Shown: positions 9,296-19,574, counted from the stretch's first letter. The stretch is DNA of 64,000 bases from Paenibacillus amylolyticus (GCF_029689945.1 NZ_CP121451.1:1240001-1304000); one strand, 5' to 3'. Notes: generated by a model from the letters alone, not told the origin. Program-made: numbers and translations.

Positions 9296-12200
9296 ATGCA
9301 GTACAGAAAAATAATGAGCATGTTGCTCATTTTGGTGTTGGTAGCTCCATGGCTGGCACCAGCAGGAAAGGTTAGTGCAGGTGCAGCGCTAATACCTGGT
9401 AATAACGGCTTAATTACTGTTAAAAATCTTGACGACAATTCTGTAGAGCTTAGTTGGGAGGATGCTTATTCTGATTACAGTCCAGCTTCTGATTTGAGTT
9501 ATCAGATTTACATGTCTACTAGTTCGGATATAGAAGACATGGAGGATATTGAGGGTGGTCAATCGACAGGTTATTCCTACGGAAATCGGATCTCTGGTTC
9601 AACGTCCAATGATGGTATAATTTCTGCTATGGTCTCGTTTTTGCAACCAGACCAAACCTACTTTTTTAATGTAATTGTTCAAGATTCGAGTTCCACAACT
9701 ACGTACCAAATGAAATCCATCAAATTTACTACACCGTTGGGTGAGTTCAATAACGCCATTGGTCAAAATTTTAGACGCAGCTAAAATAGCTGAACTGTTC
9801 AAAAATGAAAATTTTATTACTACAACGCCGGAATTTGAATCTCTACCCCTGGAAGAACAGAATGCACTGGTAACCTTAGCAGGACATATGAATGAACCTG
9901 TTAATGGACATCAAAGTAATCTTGAAGTTCAGTTTTTGGTCGATTATATTCAACAAGGCATTTCCGTAATGAAGGCTGATGAATTGTCCGATGTGCAAGA
10001 AAGATTGACTGCGTATTATGACAAATCTCTTACTTATGCAGCGTCGATTGGTCCTGAATACGTGAACATGATTAAACCGATGTTAGATCAATATTTCGAT
10101 GCTTCTGATTTGGAACAGAATGTGCTGGCATTCAAAGTTAAGTTACAACGAATTGCTAATAATTCATCCCTTGAAGAATCCGTTATGAATCTTTCTATGG
10201 CGTTGAGCCAAATTACCAAGTTCACGAATGCCTCAACACAGAGTGAGATGGTTAAAGCGCTAAAGGAATTATACAACCTTCAACAACAAGCAGAGGAGTT
10301 AAAAGGTACAGATAAAGAGACCCTCGTTGGTACATTCCCGCTTAATCTTAGTAAAATGCAGAGCATTTCTTCCGACATGACTGAAATGGAGAAGCTTGCA
10401 GACTGGATGCTGCTGAAAAAACCAGGTAATGGCTACGAGACATATAGCAGGGTACAGAAATACTTTGACCAATTCTTTGATACACCTGCAAAAGGGTCTT
10501 TGACACAATTAAACGAAGCTATACGTGCCAAAGATCGGGATGCAATATTATCTCTGTTGAGAAACTCGGATTTGCTGACTCAGTCCGGCTCGTTTGGTGA
10601 TTTGACTGAAGAAGAGCAAAATACAGTTGCTGCTACATTAGTGCAATTGATACCTGATTCGAATTCCTATAATGGAGATCAGGTCCAATTTATTGTAGAT
10701 GCGAGTGCCAAGGCACTCAAAGCCTATCGGTTAGATTATCGTGAAATGGCTTATGAATTACAAACTTTCTACCAACAGATTTTGTTAGAAGGTCCGGGTC
10801 TCTTCTCACAAAAAGATTTTGGACTCTTCAAGGCAGCAGCCGATTTTTATCTGGAAGCTAATGAAGCAGATCAACGGATGATTGCTTATATTGCGAAGAT
10901 GAGTTCTGTCACGATGAACAATGATAGTGATGTCAGTTTATTGTTTATGATATCTGGAGAGCTGCCTTCAATTAACCAAGCTGCGTCTGCAAATGAAGCA
11001 TGGCAGCATTTAACGTTTTACTACATGATGCAAGTGCAGACAGAAATGTATATGAATCAGTATCCTGAAGTAATGCTTCAAGAATTCCCGCTACAACTGA
11101 ACCGATTAAATGACATATCAGAGGATATGGAGCAGCAGCAAAAACTTGCAGAATGGATGTTTAGTGAACGACCTATTGGAGGATATGAGAAAATTAATGA
11201 TATTCAAAGAGCATTTGACTTGTTCTTTGCTCCCCAGCGCCCAATGTTTCCGCTGATGACACAGCCAATGTTGTTATTGGCGCAGATGAAACGATGGAAT
11301 ACTCCAAAGATCATGGGGTGACTTGGAATAAATTTACCAATACCGATCGATTTGAGGGTAACCAAACCATTGTGGTTCGTGTAAGAGCCAAAGGCAACAC
11401 ACCGGTATGGAAATGGACAACACTTACGTTCACATCCAATACGCCAACCCCTAACCCGGGTGGAAACACAGGTGACGGATCATCTACGACTACACCTGTA
11501 ACATCTACACCTGCACCAACAACGAAACAAGAACAGATTGTGGTTGATGTCAATGGAGCGAACGGCACCAACCTGACCAAGACACCGATCACACGTACCA
11601 CGGAAACCAACGGCACCATTAAAGATTTAGTGAAGATGACCGAAGCGATTGCGAAGGAATCCGTAGAAAAAGCGAAGCAATTGAACATGAATACTGCACG
11701 CATTGTCATTCCAGACACGAAAGATTCCGTGTCCGAGACACGGATTGAACTGCCTAAGGCAGCCGTAAAAGAACTGAGTGATGGTTCACTGAAACTTGAA
11801 ATCTCTACAGAGAACGCAGTGATTTCCGTTCCGACGAATTCCATCGCCGGATTCGATCAAGATCTATACTTCCGTGTAGTTCCACTGAAAAAAGAATCGG
11901 AGCGCAAAGAAGTCGAAGAGCGTGCGAAGAAAGAGCAATTGATTCAGCAGGTGGCTCCGAATACGAATGTGCGCGTACTGGCTCGTCCGGTAGAGATCGA
12001 CACGAATATGCAGAGCCGCGAAGTGACACTGACCTTGCCACTGCGTGATAGTCTGCCGACTGATCCGGCTGCTCGTCAGCAGGCTTTGGACAACCTGGCG
12101 ATCTATATTGAGCACAGTGATGGCACCAAAGAATTGATTCAAGGCAAACTGGTGCAACTCGCGGATAACAGCGAAGGCATTGAGTTTACTGTAACCAAAT

Positions 12201-12829
12201 TCAGTACGTTCACCCTCGTTGTGGTGGATGGGCTGAAGGCTTCACAAGATCAACACCAGCCGTACATTCAAGGTTTCGGTACAGATTTCCGTCCGGATGC
12301 ATTCGTAACCCGTGCACAGATGGCAGCCATGCTGGCTCGCAATCTTCCAATTGAAGAAGCAGCAACAGGCTCCGCTAGCACAAACTTTGCCGATGTATCT
12401 GCGACACATTGGGCAACAAGCAACATCAAAAAAGCGCAATCCGCTGGCATCATGAACGGTATGAGCAACACTCAATTTGCACCGGAAGGCTCGATTACCC
12501 GTGCGCAGATGGCGACGATTGCGTATCGATGGATGCAGCAACAAGCGACCTCAACAACCGTGAATGGTACAGAAGTTTCCTTCACAGATGTATCCGCAGA
12601 CCTGTGGGCAGCAGATGCGATTGCATACGTGCAAACTGCTGGCCTGATGGTTGGCTACAACGATGGTACATTCAAACCGGACAGCAAGCTGACGCGTGCA
12701 GAAGCGGTGAAAGTGTTGAACGTATTGTTTGACCGCACACCACTCACAGGTGCAGTTACGCCAACGTTTAGCGACGTACCAGCAACACACTGGGCATACG
12801 CAGATATCGAAGCTGCCGCGCAGAAGTAA
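9296..12829 (+). CDS. SLH-domain surface protein 2 with FnIII-like and helical repeats (frame broken twice)
   Basis: Secreted surface protein of about 1,180 residues, paralogue of its upstream neighbour. The signal peptide MQYRKIMSMLLILVLVAPWL is followed by a fibronectin-III-like domain (about residues 35-145: LITVKNLDDNSVELSWEDAY). Repeats of the same unknown helical module follow (KLADWMLLKKPGNGYETYSR, KLAEWMFSERPIGGYEKIND). Then comes a surface-protein domain (ADDTANVVIGADETMEYS), the Thr/Pro linker, and the linker-SLH tail shared with copy 1. ATG 9296 has GGGAGG upstream. Frame breaks: near 9760 (net +1) and at the C run 11232-11235 (one C lost). The SLH part begins and ends with half a repeat, with two full repeats between (ATHWATSNIKKAQSAGIMNG and the next). 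It probably anchors to the wall polymer; function beyond that is unknown. Confidence 0.8.
11445..12829 (+). repeat. Duplicated 1.38-kb 3' segment, copy 2
   Basis: Partner of 7522-8905, collinear with it except for one base in an A run. Copy 2 keeps the open frame (PLKKESERKEVEERAKKEQ) where copy 1 is broken. The high identity in the tail against weak similarity upstream suggests recent duplication or gene conversion limited to the anchoring part. Confidence 0.9.
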
Positions 12830-12888
12830 TTACGTTCACAGATAGAATACGAGCTAACAGGATAGCAGGGGAATCGAATAGATAGAAG

Positions 12889-12935
12889 AAAGAGCTGTTC
12901 CAAAAGCCATACATTGGTTGGGGACAGCTCTTTTT
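12889..12935 (+). terminator. Rho-independent terminator after SLH gene 2
   Basis: AAAGAGCTGT pairs with ACAGCTCTTT, extended by wobble and CC/GG pairs, followed by a T run at 12929-12935. Confidence 0.8.
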
Positions 12936-12997
12936 GCGTTTAGTGTGACACAACAAGGGAACGTAAGATTGATGGTCTGATTCATATGTTTGCCAAC

Positions 12998-13192
12998 CTA
13001 ACGAACTGAAGAGACGCTATTCGCCTCAATTTCCACAAACTGAATATCTAACGAATCACAGTGGCGTTATTCCACTATGGAGCAGCAGATTCGGCTGTTT
13101 TTGACGTTATCCTTCTATAATAGCTTCTCACGAGTTCGTTAGAATCAGTATCACGATTATTTCCGCCAAATAAAGCTTGTACAGTTCGTTAG
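12998..13192. repeat. Dispersed CTAACGAA-type intergenic repeat cluster
   Basis: CTAACGAA occurs at 12998-13005 and 13048-13055, and its inverse TTCGTTAG at 13135-13142 and 13185-13192. The words next to the direct copies are also alike (GAGACGCTATT and GTGGCGTTATT). A related element with the same ends lies at 53078-53272. The stretch 12960-13242 shows no gene; this repeat cluster is what it holds. Confidence 0.6.
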
Positions 13193-13242
13193 TGCTTAGA
13201 CTGGCCTTAGATACTTGTGCAGGGGTAGCACAGCACAATGAA

Positions 13243-13815
13243 CTAATCTTTGTTGGGGGAGTGTGCAGTGTTCTCGTAAAAATTACCGTCACGCAACTGA
13301 TCCACGAAGCCTTGTAACCAGACGTAATATTGCTCAGCGTGTTGAAGTTTGTGCAGATCACGCAGGGCATCATCTCGATCTTCGGAAGAAGTATACTCCG
13401 AAAGAATCATGGCGGACAGGTCAGGGATGACCTCACGAATGCCTTCTAACATCACATCCACTTCCCGTTGGAGCTTCGATCCAAAGAAATTCTGGAATGT
13501 ACGATAGAAGTCCGTCTCTGCCAGATATTGATCCTGACGTTCTTTCTTTTCCTCCAGTTTGTAGATCATCTGTGACTCCGTAAGTGACCGAACCGCATAG
13601 CTCATGTTGCTCTTGCTCATATTCATCGAGGTCTTCATCTCTTCAAGTGTCATCGGTCGATCTTCGAAATACATAATGCCGTATAATTTGCCAAACGTAT
13701 GATTCACCCCATACAGATCCATCGTATTGGCGATGGCCTCAATGACTCTCTCCCTCAGCGCATGCCGATCAGGTAACGAAGAATGATTCGGGTTCCCGGC
13801 AGTTTCTTTTCCCAC
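13243..13815 (-). CDS. GbsR/MarR-type transcriptional regulator
   Basis: 190 residues matching the GbsR branch of MarR regulators: GVNHTFGKLYGIMYFEDRPM, then the winged helix LEEMKTSMNMSKSNMSYAVR and a helical C-terminal part. Start is a GTG at 13815 with AGAGGTGA upstream. GbsR-type proteins usually repress glycine-betaine or choline genes in Bacillus. Here the divergent neighbour is instead a sugar/glycerol-phosphate-type ABC importer, so the ligand may differ or the regulator may act elsewhere. The family call is firm and the target is inferred from position. Confidence 0.85.
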   Translation of the reverse strand: MGKETAGNPNHSSLPDRHALRERVIEAIANTMDLYGVNHTFGKLYGIMYFEDRPMTLEEMKTSMNMSKSNMSYAVRSLTESQMIYKLEEKKERQDQYLAETDFYRTFQNFFGSKLQREVDVMLEGIREVIPDLSAMILSEYTSSEDRDDALRDLHKLQHAEQYYVWLQGFVDQLRDGNFYENTAHSPNKD

Positions 13816-14013
13816 AATGTCACCTCTGGTTTATGATAGCGTTCCCACTAGCTGCCTCATATTTTACATGACTTGCTTCAGTTTTAACATAAGCCGGAAT
13901 TAGAATTTTCAATACGAGTGTACAATCAATTTTGTACAGAAGAAATATAAAGCTGATTATACTCATAAATTCCCAATCATTAAAGAAAAATTGGACAGTA
14001 AGGAGTGGGGGAT

Positions 14014-14889
14014 TTGCGTTTAAAACTATGGAGGGAGTCTGAGGCAGTACTATTCACGCTGCCAGCTCTAATCCCGTTGCTGATCTTCTGGCTGGGACCT
14101 TTGGGATATATCGTGTATCTCAGTTTCACCGATTGGGACTTCATGAGCCCGGACAAGCTATTCGTCGGGTTGGACAATTACAGTTATCTGCTGACGAACT
14201 CTGAATTCTATCGATCACTGAAAGTCACCTTGTTATTTGGACTGGGTAGTGTCATCCCAACCATTGTAGGTGGATTGGCACTTGCGATGCTCATGAATAG
14301 CAGGATCAAGTCATCCGGCATCTTCCGAACATTACTCTTCTCACCATGGGTCACTCCGACAGTTGCGGTGTCCATTGCGTGGTCCTGGATCTTCGAGCCT
14401 GAAGTGGGACTCGCTAATCTTATGCTGGGTTGGGCTGGTGTATCTCCAATCGGCTGGTTGCGTGACGCGGACTGGGCACTGGTTGCCGTTCTGATCGTTA
14501 CCCTCTGGAAGTCGATTGGGTGGGCGATGGTATTTTATCTCGTTGCACTACGTAATTTGCCGTCCGATCTGCTCGAAGCAGCTTCGATCGATGGGGCAAA
14601 CAGTTGGGATAAGTTCAGAAGTATCACACTGCCTCTGATCTCACCAACAACATTCTTTCTCTCGATTATTCTTACTATCCAGTCCTTGCAGGCCTATGAC
14701 CAGATTAATGTCATGACGCAGGGTGGACCGGCGGGATCAACGAGAACGTTGCTGTACATGTATTACCAGTCGGCATTCGAGTCCTTTAATGTAGGTGAAG
14801 CTTCGTCCATCGCCGTTGTAATTATTCTGATCTGCGTGTTGCTGTCGGGTGTATCCTTCCTGCTTGGCAGACGTCTGGTGCACTACTAA
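14014..14889 (+). CDS. ABC importer permease, UgpA/MalF type
   Basis: About 291 residues with six predicted membrane segments. The permease signature for ATPase contact is AASIDGANSWDKFRSITLPL (residues about 190-210). LPALIPLLIFWLGPLGYIVY is the first membrane segment. I chose TTG 14014, eight bases after AAGGAG, over the GTG at 14005 that overlaps the ribosome site. The gene leads an operon with a second permease (one-base overlap) and a binding lipoprotein. No ATPase gene is present, so a shared ATPase of the MsmX/UgpC type is probably recruited. The substrate is likely a sugar or a glycerol-phosphate ester, judging from the phosphatase genes downstream. Confidence 0.87.
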   Translation: MRLKLWRESEAVLFTLPALIPLLIFWLGPLGYIVYLSFTDWDFMSPDKLFVGLDNYSYLLTNSEFYRSLKVTLLFGLGSVIPTIVGGLALAMLMNSRIKSSGIFRTLLFSPWVTPTVAVSIAWSWIFEPEVGLANLMLGWAGVSPIGWLRDADWALVAVLIVTLWKSIGWAMVFYLVALRNLPSDLLEAASIDGANSWDKFRSITLPLISPTTFFLSIILTIQSLQAYDQINVMTQGGPAGSTRTLLYMYYQSAFESFNVGEASSIAVVIILICVLLSGVSFLLGRRLVHY

Positions 14890-15794
14890 TGACAATGACA
14901 TTGCCTACCAAAAAGTCTAAACGGATGAGGCGCAAGGAGTTGCAGAACGTGTCACAACCGAATTTTAAAATAAGTAAAATGATCCGCTACCTGCTGTTGG
15001 CCGTTATCGCGCTGGGGACGGCCTTTCCCTTCTATTGGATGGTCATTAGCGGCTTCAAAACCAATGATGAGATCTGGCAGTTCCCGCCGACCTTCTGGCC
15101 GGAGACGTTCCTGTGGAGCAACTATGTGGATGCCTGGCATGCGGCACCCTTTGCCCGTTACATCTTGAACAGTACCGGGGTGGCCTTAGCCATCTGTCTA
15201 TTTCAGATCGTCAACTCCAGTATGATGGCGTACGCCCTGACACATATGAAATTCCGTCTCAAAGGTGTACTGACCTCCCTGATTCTGGTGGGTTATATGA
15301 TACCAAGTACAGCCGTGTACCTGCCTAGTTACCTGGTGCTTAGCGAACTTAATCTGCTAGATTCCTACACGGGCTTGATTGTATCCAACTGTGTCAGCGT
15401 GTTCTCAATCTTCCTGATCCGGCAGGCGTTCATGCAGGTATCTCACGAATTGGTGGAAGCTGGACAGCTCGACGGTGCGTCTCACTTCCGGATTCTCTGG
15501 ACAATTATCACGCCGCTTGTTCGCTCAAGCTTCGCCGTGATGGTTCTGATTACGTTTATTGAACAGTACAACAACTATTTCTGGCCTATGCTCATCACCA
15601 AAGACCCTGACTTGCAGCTGGTATCGGCGGGTCTGCGCAGCTTCTTTGTAGAAGGAGGGGCATATGGTCTGGCTTGGCCGCAGATTTTGGCTGCCAGTGC
15701 CTTCACCATCGCACCGCTGCTTATTCTATTCCTGTTCACCCAGAAGACCATCATGCAGAGCGTGAATATCACGGCAGGTGTGAACAAGAACTGA
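14889..15794 (+). CDS. ABC importer permease, UgpE/MalG type
   Basis: 301 residues, second inner-membrane permease of the importer. After a basic cytoplasmic N-terminus (KKSKRMRRKEL) come six membrane segments, the first being LLLAVIALGTAFPFYWMVIS, and the EAA-type loop EAGQLDGASHFRILWTIITP that docks on the ATPase. Its ATG lies in the stop codon of the preceding permease gene (TAATG), so the two are translationally coupled. Family carbohydrate uptake transporter-1. The substrate is shared with the neighbouring permease and binding protein. Confidence 0.88.
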   Translation: MTMTLPTKKSKRMRRKELQNVSQPNFKISKMIRYLLLAVIALGTAFPFYWMVISGFKTNDEIWQFPPTFWPETFLWSNYVDAWHAAPFARYILNSTGVALAICLFQIVNSSMMAYALTHMKFRLKGVLTSLILVGYMIPSTAVYLPSYLVLSELNLLDSYTGLIVSNCVSVFSIFLIRQAFMQVSHELVEAGQLDGASHFRILWTIITPLVRSSFAVMVLITFIEQYNNYFWPMLITKDPDLQLVSAGLRSFFVEGGAYGLAWPQILAASAFTIAPLLILFLFTQKTIMQSVNITAGVNKN

Positions 15795-15832
15795 TATGAA
15801 TTACCATTTCACCTAAAACGGGAGGAACGACA

Positions 15833-17206
15833 ATGAACTGGAGTCAAGCAAGCATCACATGGAAAAAGAGATTGAGGTTGAACTGGAAGGGTGGCATGTC
15901 ACTGGTACTCGCGACCAGCTTTGCTCTGCTGACCGCTTGTGGAACACAAGCACCCGCAGAATCAGGCACGACGGCTGCTGCCAGTGGAACCGAGGTTCAG
16001 GCCAAAGATCCGGTGGAGATCGAGTTCTGGTATGGTTTGGGTGGTAATCTGGGCGATAACATGAAAAAGACGATTGACGCGTTCAACGCCTCACAGAACG
16101 AAGTCGTTGTGAAGGGAATTGTACAAGCAGATTACACGGAGACGGAACAGAAGCTGCAAGCAGCGATTGCTTCCAAGAAGGTTCCCGCCGCGGTACTTAG
16201 CTCTAATATAGACTGGGCACGCAAAGGATATTATGCGCCCATGGATGAGATGATTGCTGCTGATCCGAATTTTAAGAAAGACGATTTCATTCAGACATTC
16301 CTGAACCAGGGACAGGTGGATGGTAAGCAATACTTTTTACCAATGTACGGTACAACCCAGATCATGTATTACCGCATGGATACGTTCAAGGAGAACGGAA
16401 TCGACCCGGCGAGTCTGACGACATGGGAGAAGCTGGCTGAGGCAGCTGCGAAGATGAGCAAGCAAGAGAATGGCAAGACCACCTTCTACGGTTGGGAACC
16501 GATGTGGGGTAGCGACAACATGATTGATGCCGTGCTGGGTAAGGGCGGACAGATTCTTAGCGACGATGGCAAAACCCTTATGATTGATTCCCCGGAATGG
16601 ATCGAGACATGGGATCTTTTCCGTAAATGGATCAACGAAGACAAGATTATGGGCATTCATTATGGAGGTCAGGGTTGGGAGTACTGGTACAAGACGATTG
16701 ATGATGTGATGAAAAATAAAGCAGCAGGTTATACCGGATCCAGTGGTGACCAAGGGGACTTGGACTTCAGCGTAGTCGCTGCCATGCAGCAACCAGGCTG
16801 GGAAGGTATGGGTGAAGGAAAACCGGTAGCAAGTGCCATATCGGCAGGTATTCCGTCAGCGGCAAGTCCAGAGCAACAACAGGCAGCATACCAATGGCTG
16901 ACGTATTTCTCTGAAACTACGAACACAGCTTCATGGTCCATGAACACCGGATATATTGCAGTGCGTCAATCGGCACAGCAAGATCCAGAGTTCATGAAAT
17001 TCAGTGAGGAGAACCCACAGATTACTGTACCCTTGCAACAGGCAGCTCACGCCTCGGCTCCATTCCAGGATCCAACAGGTGGCAAAATCAATGATGCATT
17101 GAAAGATGCAGCTGATCAGGTACAGATCAATAATATGCCAGCGGAACAAGCGCTGAAGGAAGCAAAGGAAAAAGCACAGAAAGAACTGGATCGTGTAACG
17201 AAATAA
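15833..17206 (+). CDS. ABC importer substrate-binding lipoprotein, UgpB-like
   Basis: 457 residues. The N-terminus is a lipoprotein signal with the lipobox LLTAC (about residues 33-37), so the mature protein should be anchored to the outer face of the membrane. The body has the family-1 solute-binding pattern: VEIEFWYGLGGNLGDNMKKT, then LPMYGTTQIMYYRMDTFKEN and GKPVASAISAGIPSAAS. Similarity is to glycerol-3-phosphate binding proteins (UgpB) and other sugar-binding proteins. It follows the two permease genes by 38 bases with GGGAGG before its ATG. Which ligand is bound cannot be read from the sequence; the downstream phosphoesterase genes favour a phosphorylated compound. Confidence 0.86.
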   Translation: MNWSQASITWKKRLRLNWKGGMSLVLATSFALLTACGTQAPAESGTTAAASGTEVQAKDPVEIEFWYGLGGNLGDNMKKTIDAFNASQNEVVVKGIVQADYTETEQKLQAAIASKKVPAAVLSSNIDWARKGYYAPMDEMIAADPNFKKDDFIQTFLNQGQVDGKQYFLPMYGTTQIMYYRMDTFKENGIDPASLTTWEKLAEAAAKMSKQENGKTTFYGWEPMWGSDNMIDAVLGKGGQILSDDGKTLMIDSPEWIETWDLFRKWINEDKIMGIHYGGQGWEYWYKTIDDVMKNKAAGYTGSSGDQGDLDFSVVAAMQQPGWEGMGEGKPVASAISAGIPSAASPEQQQAAYQWLTYFSETTNTASWSMNTGYIAVRQSAQQDPEFMKFSEENPQITVPLQQAAHASAPFQDPTGGKINDALKDAADQVQINNMPAEQALKEAKEKAQKELDRVTK

Positions 17207-17291
17207 CGATGTCGATGAATGGTTTCCACGAGCTTCGGTCGTGAAGCTGCTCGAATAACAAGCGAGAGTATTGCTATAAGTAACTCATGCG

Positions 17292-17323
17292 AAAAGGGCG
17301 GTACATGCTGTACCGTCCTTTCC
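17292..17323 (+). terminator. Hairpin between importer and phosphatase genes, possible weak terminator
   Basis: GGGCGGTACA at 17295-17304 pairs with TGTACCGTCC with one wobble. The T tract after it is short and interrupted, so partial read-through into the phosphatase gene is plausible. Confidence 0.5.
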
Positions 17324-17357
17324 GTTCATATAAGATCGAAGACAAGGAGTTTAACCG

Positions 17358-18128
17358 ATGCAAGATGAAACGTATGTGGAAGGATTAACAATTCCGATTG
17401 AAGCCATATTGTTCGACAAGGACGGAACATTACTTGATTTTACGCGCATGTGGGGGTTCTGGACTGATTGTGTGTTGGGTGGCTTCAGAGATCAGCTGGC
17501 TACCCGAGGACTGTGTATCAATACAGAGGAATTTCCACAGATCTGGGGTACATTCCACGATGACCAAGGCCGAATGAATGGGTATGACGTGCGAGGGCCG
17601 CTTGCAATGGGAACTATGGATGAAGTGTACGCCGTGTTAACATGGCATGGATATCGTGCGGGTCTCAGCTGGGCGGAAGCCAAGATGATGGTTCGGGAGT
17701 GTTTGGCGCAAGCAGAGGAAGAGATGGAGAAGCATCGCCCGGCACGTCCATTACCGGGAGTTCGGGAATTTCTTGAACAGTGTCGCAGCGAAGGCGTGGT
17801 TATGGGTGTCGTGACGGCAGATGATACACCTAGTGCAGTCAAGCACTTGCAGTGGATGGGGCTGGATTCCTTTTTTGACGTGGTGATTGGTACGGATTTG
17901 GTGGAGCGGGGGAAACCTTTCCCCGATATGTTTCTGCTTGCATGTGAACGGTTGGGAATACCTGTACAGCATACGGTGGTTATTGGAGATACGGACGGAG
18001 ACATGGAGATGGCACGAACTGCTGGTGCGGGGTACAGGATTGGCATTGGAGAACCGGGAAGAATCCATTTGGCGGACAGGACAATTCAATCCTTCCATGA
18101 ATTGCTGAATGGTGGGCTGAAACGATGA
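17358..18128 (+). CDS. HAD-superfamily phosphatase, phosphoglycolate-phosphatase-like
   Basis: 256 residues with all four HAD motifs: I, AILFDKDGTLLDF (nucleophile Asp); II, VVTADDTPSA; III, the Lys of ERGKPFPDMF; IV, VVIGDTDGDMEMA. A helical cap lies between motifs I and II. It is a soluble cytoplasmic phosphomonoesterase. The gene sits between an ABC importer and, overlapping by four bases, an SMR transporter gene, followed by a metallophosphoesterase. Together this suggests breakdown of an imported phosphate ester; the exact substrate is not readable. Start ATG 17358 has AAGGAG upstream. Confidence 0.87.
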   Translation: MQDETYVEGLTIPIEAILFDKDGTLLDFTRMWGFWTDCVLGGFRDQLATRGLCINTEEFPQIWGTFHDDQGRMNGYDVRGPLAMGTMDEVYAVLTWHGYRAGLSWAEAKMMVRECLAQAEEEMEKHRPARPLPGVREFLEQCRSEGVVMGVVTADDTPSAVKHLQWMGLDSFFDVVIGTDLVERGKPFPDMFLLACERLGIPVQHTVVIGDTDGDMEMARTAGAGYRIGIGEPGRIHLADRTIQSFHELLNGGLKR

Positions 18129-18463
18129 CGAACAGTCACGGCTACTTGGGCTGGGTACTGTTGGCGCTAGCCATCGGTCTAGAGCTGAGCGCTACCATTT
18201 TGCTAAAAGTATCGGATGGATTCTCGCGGTTATGGCCGTCAGTGATGATGTTTGTCTGTTATGGCGCAAGTTTTACCTTTCTCAATTTTGCAGTGAAGTA
18301 TATGCCGCTGGCTGTGGCCTATGCGATCTGGTCTGGCGTGGGCATTACGCTTATTGGCGTTGTGGGGCATTATTTTTTTGGTGAACGTCTGCGGCTCACG
18401 TCGATGGTATGGATCGGTTTTATTCTGATTGGCATTATTGGACTGAAATGGAGTGATTCTTGA
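18125..18463 (+). CDS. Small multidrug resistance (SMR) family transporter
   Basis: 112 residues, four membrane segments. The essential membrane glutamate of the family is present in AIGLELSATILLKVSDGFSR, and YMPLAVAYAIWSGVGI matches the EmrE/QacC signature. SMR proteins work as dimers and export cations or guanidinium compounds with protons. The ATG overlaps the stop of the HAD gene (ATGA), and the stop overlaps the next start (TGATG), so the three genes are coupled. Placement inside a phosphoesterase operon is unusual and hints at export of a freed amine such as choline- or ethanolamine-like products; that is inference. Confidence 0.86.
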   Translation: MTNSHGYLGWVLLALAIGLELSATILLKVSDGFSRLWPSVMMFVCYGASFTFLNFAVKYMPLAVAYAIWSGVGITLIGVVGHYFFGERLRLTSMVWIGFILIGIIGLKWSDS

Positions 18464-19574
18464 TGAAAAATGAACATACACCGGAGCAACCTATGGCCAG
18501 CTTCCAGGTCATTACGGACACACATGTGCGAGATGAGGCAGACCATATTCATAATCGGCATTTGGACCAAGCATTCGCCGACATAGCTACATTCAGTCAA
18601 GGGAGCAGCGGAATTATGCATGTGGGTGATGTGACGGATCGGGGCTGCCGAGCGAATATCGTGAGTTGCAGCGCATATGGAAGCAACATGCGGAGAGCTT
18701 GCCGGACATCCGGTACACGGTAGGTAATCATGATATTGGAGCCGTGATATGGCAAGATCTGCCGATCGTTTTGCTTGAGATGAAAGAGGACGATGTAGCC
18801 GAGCTGTTGGAGCAAGAAGCAGATATGGAACGGGTCACAACACAAACTGCTGCTGAATCAGCTGCACTGATTGAGCAACTATCCGGCGGGACTTATACGT
18901 TGTCTGCTGCACTTTCGGGGCAGGATGGTCAGGATGGGCGACCAATCTCTTCAGGAGTCGACCCCATTACGGTTGCCGGGTTATGGCAACGTCGGTTGAG
19001 TGATTTTGAAGCGAGAACCGGCATGAAGGGCTCTTACCACGATCACTGGATCGATGGGTATCATTATATATTCCTGGGCACTGAGCAACCTCACCCGAAG
19101 GATTGTGATATGTCGGATGAACAGTTGGCGTGGCTGGATGCGAGACTGTCTGAACGTGCAGCGCCAGATCATCCGATATTTCTGTTCTTGCACCAGCCGC
19201 TGATGGATACGGTAGCAGGATCAATGAAAGAGCAGGGTTGGTATGGTGTGAATCAGGATGCGGAACTAAAGGCGGTTCTGGCTAAATACCCGCAAGCAAT
19301 CCTCTTCTCGGGGCATACCCATTGGCAACTGGAAGCACAGCATACGATGTACGATGGTGCGGGCCACATGCCAACTATGTTTAATGCTTCGTCCGTAGGT
19401 TATCTCTGGACGGATCAGGATGAGCATCTGGAGGGCAGTGAAGGCCTTCATGTGGAGATTTATAAGGATCGGGTGGTTGTGAAGGGGCGGGATTTTGTCG
19501 CGGGCGAATGGATCGAGGGTGCTGAGTATACGGTTCCTTATCCACGAGACCCTAAAGTTCCACGTGAAACGTAG
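18463..19574 (+). CDS. Metallophosphoesterase, calcineurin-like (frame broken once)
   Basis: About 370 residues once repaired. The metal-binding motifs are in order: FQVITDTHV (DxH), MHVGDVTDRG (GDxxD type), TVGNHDIGA (GNHD), then FLHQPLMDT and LFSGHTHWQLE (GHTH) near the C-terminus. The frame breaks at the G run 18641-18644: adding one G gives GDVTDRGLPSEYRELQRIWK and joins both parts. Start is ATG 18463 overlapping the stop of the SMR gene; the in-frame TTG three bases earlier is less likely. Calcineurin-like enzymes of this type cleave phosphodiesters or monoesters with two metal ions. It lacks an obvious signal peptide, so it acts in the cytoplasm. Confidence 0.85.

Noticed and set aside
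9178..9375. Separate 65-residue gene before SLH gene 2
   Set aside because: It overlaps the signal-peptide region of the SLH gene in another frame, has no ribosome site and no recognisable features.
4877..12829. Phage tail or tape-measure protein for the helical SLH proteins
   Set aside because: Signal peptides, an FnIII-like domain and SLH anchors mark them as surface proteins, and no phage genes are nearby.
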